Part shown: positions 48,677-52,415 of the stretch, piece after piece
Numbering within the stretch: position 1 is the stretch's first letter
How the letters are laid out: every line of letters begins with the position of its first letter
DNA from: a virus
Length of the DNA stretch: 52,415 nucleotides
Virus record (IMG/VR): IMGVR_UViG_3300018917_000004
Location: 1-52,415 of that record
Reading direction: 5' to 3' (one strand)
Notes under the pieces: model-generated
What the model was told of the DNA's origin: nothing
Seen by the model: only the letters and a program-made list of their open reading frames with translations
Database searches by the model: none
Translations under genes and position numbers: made by a program

Positions 48677-51346
48677 TTAAACTGTGACTTCACCGGATTC
48701 TATCGCGGCCATGAGGTCAGTTGCTGTTATCACAATGCCCTCTGGTAGACCCTGTGGGAACTCAGGGCACTGGCAGAATGGCTTGCCATCGTCTGACTTA
48801 GCAGTTTTCGAGAGGTGTTGGGTAACATCGATTTCCTCAAACCACGCTTTACTACTCGGTATTAAATCAAGGTTTAAGCGGTCAATGAAGGCGCAAGTGG
48901 TCATGACGTGCGCTAGGTTCAATGCATACGCCGCTTGCAATACATGCTCCTTATTGACAACAGCACGTATCTCGTCATGAATGGTGAGCATCAGGCGGCC
49001 ATCAATACCATAGTACTTAAAGAAGTATGAGGTTAATACTACCAAGATGTCACGCCAGTCAGCACCAGAGGCCTGAACTATCCTGTTAACCATCGTGGTC
49101 TTAAAGTTTCTACCGACATCTTCAAGGGCCTTGGTTACCTTGCAGCGTAACACGGGTGTAGGTTGACCTGATTCCTTCGTTATCTTCTCGATAGCTGTGA
49201 ACGCTTCGGAAGCTAGGCCCCCCGTGAAGCCCCCACGGCCATCCTGTTTGCCTACAAAGTTATCAGTGAACTTAATGGCCATCTCATTACAGTACTCTTC
49301 AGACCACGTGGGCATAACTTTCATTAGGTACTCACGGCACCCTTTAACCCTCTGCCCATAAAGACCACCATAAACCTCAGGCTTCACGTCACTACGCTTC
49401 ATACCTTGCTTAGCGGCCATGATTGAATGAACGTCGGTCTTAGTGCTACTGGTGCCACACATGACCGATACTGACAACGGTGAGGCACCTATGAATGGCA
49501 GTGTCTGTCGGTAGTCGAGTTTCACTTGGTCAGCAAGCCATGCGGCCACCGTTAACTCTTGTGAGCTAATGTCACCACCGATTATCACATAACCCTCAGG
49601 GGCCTCGACTAACGTTTTAACACCTGTACCCCATCGTTTAGCCTTAGGGTTAGGCATAACCTGACTGAAGTTATCGGCACAGCGGCCCGTGATGGTACCT
49701 GTAACCGTAATTTGGAACAGGGTGACCGGGTAGCCCTCAGGACACTCGACGTGAAGCGCTTTCACACGTTTCCTAATTGATGTCCAGTTAACTAACGAGT
49801 TCATTGCTTTAATCGCTGTCTTCAGGTCACCCGGTGCGCTCAACATACCCTCTTCCACAGGTACACTAAAGCCCTTGATAAACAACTGTGTGACTCGCTG
49901 GCCCCGGTCTTCAGGGTGCGGTAGTGCCTCACGTTGCCCTTGGTCATCTAAGGTATAATAGCCTAACTCATCACACCACAGCACCGCACGGTCACGCCAT
50001 GTTACATTAAGTAGTAGCGGTGTAACACGAGTGGCCATATGGTACGGTTTAGCACGGTGGTTCCTATACCACACAGGTTGGCCCTTGGTCTTACCAGTTA
50101 GCGCCGGTGTCCAGTCGAGCTGTGCTAATTGCGGTGATTCTCGTGCCAGTAGTTCACACCAACCTTTCACGATAGCCTCAACATTACCCTTATTCAACTG
50201 CTTACCAAACTGACTCAAATAATCTTGAAATGACTCGTTATACATTACGTACACTTCATGCACCCTATTGTCAACAACGGCATCTAGTTGCTCACGTATA
50301 GCTTGAGTGGCTGTCTCAACGTCACGGTAATAACTAGGGTAACGAGTGGTAGAAAGTGGGCACCAATAGGAACCCATGAGAAGCTGTGCGGTCTGTGTGG
50401 TCGGTGAGGGCCGGTGTATCTTATTCTCCTCATACACCTTCTGAAACACTTGGTATGTCGCTATGACATCTTTGTAGCAATACTGAAGCACGCTGCTGAA
50501 TTCTTGACGACAATAATCATAGCCGTACTTTATTAACTCATCACGTACCCCTTTGTCAAGCTTTTGGTCGAAGTAGAATGAGTAGATAGCGTCAAGGCCG
50601 TTGGTAGCAGTTTCATCAGACCACATCGGTGCGAAGGGGTCACTTTCAGACATCTTGAATACTATACGTTGCTGGTTACCCATGCCGCGTACTGGTATCC
50701 ACATTGCCATAGTGTCAGCAAAATAGTTACCTGATGGCGTCCTAAGGTACTCAGGGGCCAGAAACTGCCTATCGTAAGGTACGTTATGCCCTACTACAAC
50801 ACAGTTACGACCAAATGGCACCGTGCTAACTAGGTTATCTGGGTTCCACTGCCACACATAGATATCAGTCGCCGTAATGCCCACACAGCACACCGGGAAC
50901 CATTGTGAACTATCGCCGTCCTCCCAGGGCACTAGTCGTTCAATAGGTATATTTACTGTCTCGAAGTCTAATGTGATAACAATGCCATCAGGGGGTTGTG
51001 GTATTGACTGCCACTTTCCAGGTACATTAGCCGACCTCTGAAACCAACCGGGTCGGGCCGGTGGTAACGTGAAGCCACAAGGTAAATAATCACCGCTAGC
51101 GTACTCATTCAACCGAGAAATAAGGGGGGCCCCCAGGTCGGCTGTTGCCTTCCTAATGACCTCTTTATACGTACCGAGTTCTGGCACCGGCAAGTTAACG
51201 GTAGTACTGTTATCAATCGAGGCCTCTAGACCAAAGGGCCTTAGTTTATCCTGTTGCAACTTACGCTCATAGGGGTGAACGTCACGCGGTAGGCGTCCTA
51301 TTAGCTGCAAGTGTAGCTTGTTGCTTAACTTGTTTATGCTGACCAT
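48677..51346 (-). CDS. Family A DNA polymerase, mitochondrial Pol-gamma-like
   Basis: 889 aa. Proofreading exonuclease: ExoI LDFET (126-130), ExoII GHNVPYDR (186-193), ExoIII YCYKDVIAT (289-297), plus MWIPVRGMGNQQR as in Pol gamma. Polymerase: motif A GGDISSQEL (590-598), motif B KRSDVKPEVYGGLYG (650-664) and motif C TIHDEIR (788-794). The HDEIR and SQEL forms, and a long ~200-residue spacer between the two halves, are the Pol-gamma rather than Pol I/T7 pattern. It replicates the phage genome with the SF3 helicase; no accessory subunit is recognised. The ribosome-binding site is distant. Confidence 0.9.
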   Translation of the reverse strand: MVSINKLSNKLHLQLIGRLPRDVHPYERKLQQDKLRPFGLEASIDNSTTVNLPVPELGTYKEVIRKATADLGAPLISRLNEYASGDYLPCGFTLPPARPGWFQRSANVPGKWQSIPQPPDGIVITLDFETVNIPIERLVPWEDGDSSQWFPVCCVGITATDIYVWQWNPDNLVSTVPFGRNCVVVGHNVPYDRQFLAPEYLRTPSGNYFADTMAMWIPVRGMGNQQRIVFKMSESDPFAPMWSDETATNGLDAIYSFYFDQKLDKGVRDELIKYGYDYCRQEFSSVLQYCYKDVIATYQVFQKVYEENKIHRPSPTTQTAQLLMGSYWCPLSTTRYPSYYRDVETATQAIREQLDAVVDNRVHEVYVMYNESFQDYLSQFGKQLNKGNVEAIVKGWCELLARESPQLAQLDWTPALTGKTKGQPVWYRNHRAKPYHMATRVTPLLLNVTWRDRAVLWCDELGYYTLDDQGQREALPHPEDRGQRVTQLFIKGFSVPVEEGMLSAPGDLKTAIKAMNSLVNWTSIRKRVKALHVECPEGYPVTLFQITVTGTITGRCADNFSQVMPNPKAKRWGTGVKTLVEAPEGYVIIGGDISSQELTVAAWLADQVKLDYRQTLPFIGASPLSVSVMCGTSSTKTDVHSIMAAKQGMKRSDVKPEVYGGLYGQRVKGCREYLMKVMPTWSEEYCNEMAIKFTDNFVGKQDGRGGFTGGLASEAFTAIEKITKESGQPTPVLRCKVTKALEDVGRNFKTTMVNRIVQASGADWRDILVVLTSYFFKYYGIDGRLMLTIHDEIRAVVNKEHVLQAAYALNLAHVMTTCAFIDRLNLDLIPSSKAWFEEIDVTQHLSKTAKSDDGKPFCQCPEFPQGLPEGIVITATDLMAAIESGEVTV

Positions 51347-51379
51347 AATGTTTTATTGGCCTTCCTTTGTTACCTTTCA

Positions 51380-51438
51380 ATACTAGCACCCTAGGCGGCA
51401 AGTGTAGCCCCGGTATGTGACAGTTATTTAGTGGCACA
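51380..51438 (-). promoter_or_regulatory. Promoter and inverted-repeat operator of the polymerase gene
   Basis: Extended -10 TGC-TAGTAT (51380-51385) on the minus strand; operator TGTGACA-GTTATTTAG-TGGCACA at 51416-51438, arms matching 6 of 7. It is the fourth site of the family, placing polymerase and helicase under one control. Confidence 0.65.
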
Positions 51439-51461
51439 CTGTTAACACCGGGGCTACTTGA

Positions 51462-52367
51462 TTAGAACTGAGGGCTATAGGACTCAGTTAGGGCTGAGCT
51501 AAGGTCACCGGGCCGGTTAGAGGCATTGCTGATAATGAAGGTAATGATTGAATCAAGGGCCGGTGGGAGACCCTCAGGGTACAATGATTCAATCTGGGGT
51601 GCATAGCGGTTAACCATGTACTCTAGTTTCATGAGTTCTTCATTATAGGCCCCTGAGTAGTGTGAGGGTGCCTTAGGGTATTGCCAATGTCGATTGGTGG
51701 TTAAAGTGCCTACCAGTTTTTCAAATTTATTCACCAGTGGGCTAGTGTTATCCATTTTGCACTTTTTGAATGTTTCAATGAATGACTCACGTAGTCTGTG
51801 GTCAACACCTTCTATCGCTGTAATCTTGAGGCCCGGTATGCTCTCTAGTTCCCGGCAGAAATGGGAGGCGACTGCATTACCTAGTATATGCCACGTCCAC
51901 GGTGTCTTTCGGGCTACGTTCATATACTCTTGTCTTACTTTACCTTCCTTAGGTGCCTTACACGCTATAGCGGCTGCTAGGGCCCTCATAGAGACCTCTG
52001 CTAGCTCACGAGGGTATGCAATATCACTTGGTTGATACAAACGGCCCTTGATATCATCCATGACATTATGGTACTTGTTATCACGTCGGTTATAATCATA
52101 ATAGCCGTCATCGTCAGACCAAGTGAACCCTGATACCTCTAAGTATCTGTCAACGGCCATACGTATCAACCAACACGTCAACAGGTGATATTGTTCATCA
52201 AAGTGGATGTCTTCTAGAACGTTTTCCCACATGGTTTTCAGGTTAGCGTTAGAGACATCAGGTAAGTTATACTGCTCTGAGATTTCCTCTTTACTCTTGG
52301 TACGCAGGAAGCACGCACGGTCACGCATACCCTGGTTAGCCGATAGCAACGCATCAGTTGAGATATC
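51462..52367 (-). CDS. SF3/D5-like replicative helicase, C-terminal part
   Basis: Continuation of the gene at 1-1056. The frame from 52334 leftwards encodes QGMRDRACFLRTKSKEE onward to the stop at 51462 (290 residues), and 52335-52367 repeats the sequence of 1-33, encoding ISTDALLSAN. The apparent start further right (52412) lies in the fold-back copy and is an artefact: residues upstream of that point are reverse-complement coding. The C-terminal region is helical with DDDGYYDYNRRDNKYHN in the middle. Stop codon 78 nt from the operator at 51416. Confidence 0.8.
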   Translation of the reverse strand, partial: DISTDALLSANQGMRDRACFLRTKSKEEISEQYNLPDVSNANLKTMWENVLEDIHFDEQYHLLTCWLIRMAVDRYLEVSGFTWSDDDGYYDYNRRDNKYHNVMDDIKGRLYQPSDIAYPRELAEVSMRALAAAIACKAPKEGKVRQEYMNVARKTPWTWHILGNAVASHFCRELESIPGLKITAIEGVDHRLRESFIETFKKCKMDNTSPLVNKFEKLVGTLTTNRHWQYPKAPSHYSGAYNEELMKLEYMVNRYAPQIESLYPEGLPPALDSIITFIISNASNRPGDLSSALTESYSPQF

Positions 52368-52415
52368 GGCTAACCAGGGTATGCGTGACCGTGCGTGCTT
52401 CCTGCGTACCAAGAG
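52294..52415. repeat. Terminal fold-back: 52-bp perfect inverted repeat with 18-bp spacer
   Basis: 52294-52345 and 52364-52415 are exact reverse complements. The spacer and inner arm carry the 34 bases also found at 1-34. Since the helicase frame continues perfectly from position 1 to 52334, the last 47 bases are best read as an assembly or library fold-back, the true circle being about 52,334 bp. Confidence 0.85.

Larger units (their letters stand above)
1206..52084. repeat. Dispersed 9-bp motif TGTTATCAC / GTGATAACA (over 50 copies, genome-wide)
   Basis: The word TGTTATCAC (or GTGATAACA), often inside TTGTTATCACAA, appears throughout. Copies begin near 1206, 3285, 3650, 3976, 4966, 5048, 6344, 6388, 7858, 8074, 8176, 9842, 10267, 10760, 11043, 11618, 11882, 14091, 15757, 17170, 19160, 20366, 20710-20735, 21124, 21896, 23565, 25864, 26988, 27495, 33389, 34166, 34452, 34562, 35060, 35592, 35612, 35752, 36197, 37282, 37552, 39057, 39488, 40806, 41893, 42155, 45376, 46276, 46892, 47931, 47981, 48127, 48337, 48725, 50971 and 52076. 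Chance predicts fewer than one. Both orientations occur, in gaps, over start codons and inside genes. Confidence 0.9.

Noticed and set aside
1206-52084. TTGTGATAACAA as lac operator-like sites for a host LacI
   Set aside because: Only partial resemblance; the half-sites and spacing of the lac operator are absent and the copies lie within genes and terminators.
52335-52412. N-terminus MVRRKHARSRIPWLA of the right-end helicase frame
   Set aside because: It is encoded by the reverse-complement copy of the gene's own downstream sequence; the true upstream sequence is at positions 1-1056.
52294-52415. A hairpin telomere of a linear phage genome
   Set aside because: The helicase frame continues seamlessly across 52334/1, the left end lacks a matching palindrome, and no protelomerase is seen. 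A fold-back artefact explains the data better.
1-52415. CRISPR array, integrase, transposase or insertion sequence
   Set aside because: No regular spaced repeats and no recombinase motifs were seen; the repeats present are dispersed regulatory-type motifs.

Overview
The window is an essentially complete genome of a virulent, contractile-tailed (myovirus-like) bacteriophage of about 52.3 kb. It encodes a terminase, portal, HK97-fold-type capsid protein, tail sheath, tail tube, tape measure, baseplate J/gp25/spike and tail fibres. I see no integrase, CI-type repressor or tRNA gene. The host cannot be named. A GH19 plus M23 peptidoglycan-degrading tail hub suits a host with thin peptidoglycan (Gram-negative, possibly a cyanobacterium). 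GATC appears to be completely absent, which points to a GATC-targeting host system or recent ancestor host. The first 34 bases recur at 52335-52368, and one helicase gene reads in frame across the ends, so the molecule is circular or circularly permuted. The last 47 bases are a fold-back copy of 52294-52340.

Layout. (1) 51.5-52.3 kb joined to 1-3.6 kb, minus strand: SF3/D5-like helicase, an unknown 262-aa protein, a FEN-type 5' nuclease and a small gene; a mitochondrial-Pol-gamma-like DNA polymerase lies next to it at 48.7-51.3 kb. (2) 4-10.2 kb: tail protein I (minus), a Cys-rich small protein, a ~970-nt gene-free transcription unit that looks like a large non-coding RNA, then plus-strand tail-fibre genes and a membrane protein. 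(3) 10.3-13.1 kb, minus: an accessory operon in which four proteins carry six copies of an unrecognised 'YPV...PAC' repeat domain. (4) 13.2-19.1 kb, mostly plus: sheath, tube, tape-measure chaperone (probable frameshift pair) and tape measure, with a small minus-strand RNA unit at 16.4-16.6 kb. (5) 19.5-24.9 kb, mostly minus: baseplate J, gp25, spike, small genes, a PD-(D/E)XK nuclease (plus) and a putative ribbon-helix-helix regulator. (6) 25-37.4 kb: baseplate gp53-like protein (plus), then the minus-strand head module from the head-completion genes back through capsid, scaffold, a head protein with an HNH-like domain, portal, TerL and TerS candidates, followed by a membrane-anchored FtsK/HerA-like ATPase with two small membrane proteins. 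(7) 37.5-39.4 kb: lysis-like genes. (8) 39.5-42.8 kb: a second long gene-poor, promoter-driven unit and many small genes. (9) 42.9-48.6 kb: hub-lysin (plus), then cytosine methyltransferase, dNMP kinase and small genes (minus).

Regulation is unusually legible. More than 50 copies of TGTTATCAC/GTGATAACA are scattered between and inside genes; eleven sit in near-identical terminator-like hairpins. Minus-strand promoters have an extended -10 (TGn-TATAnT). Four of them have an inverted repeat TGTGnCA-N9-TGnCACA upstream, and three others have TAACTGATGAGTTTACAG-like sites at a fixed 39-40 bp from the -10. A third palindrome (AGTGGTACCACT) is clustered at three intergenic loci. Several short genes (42-58 aa) were found by reading between the longer ones.
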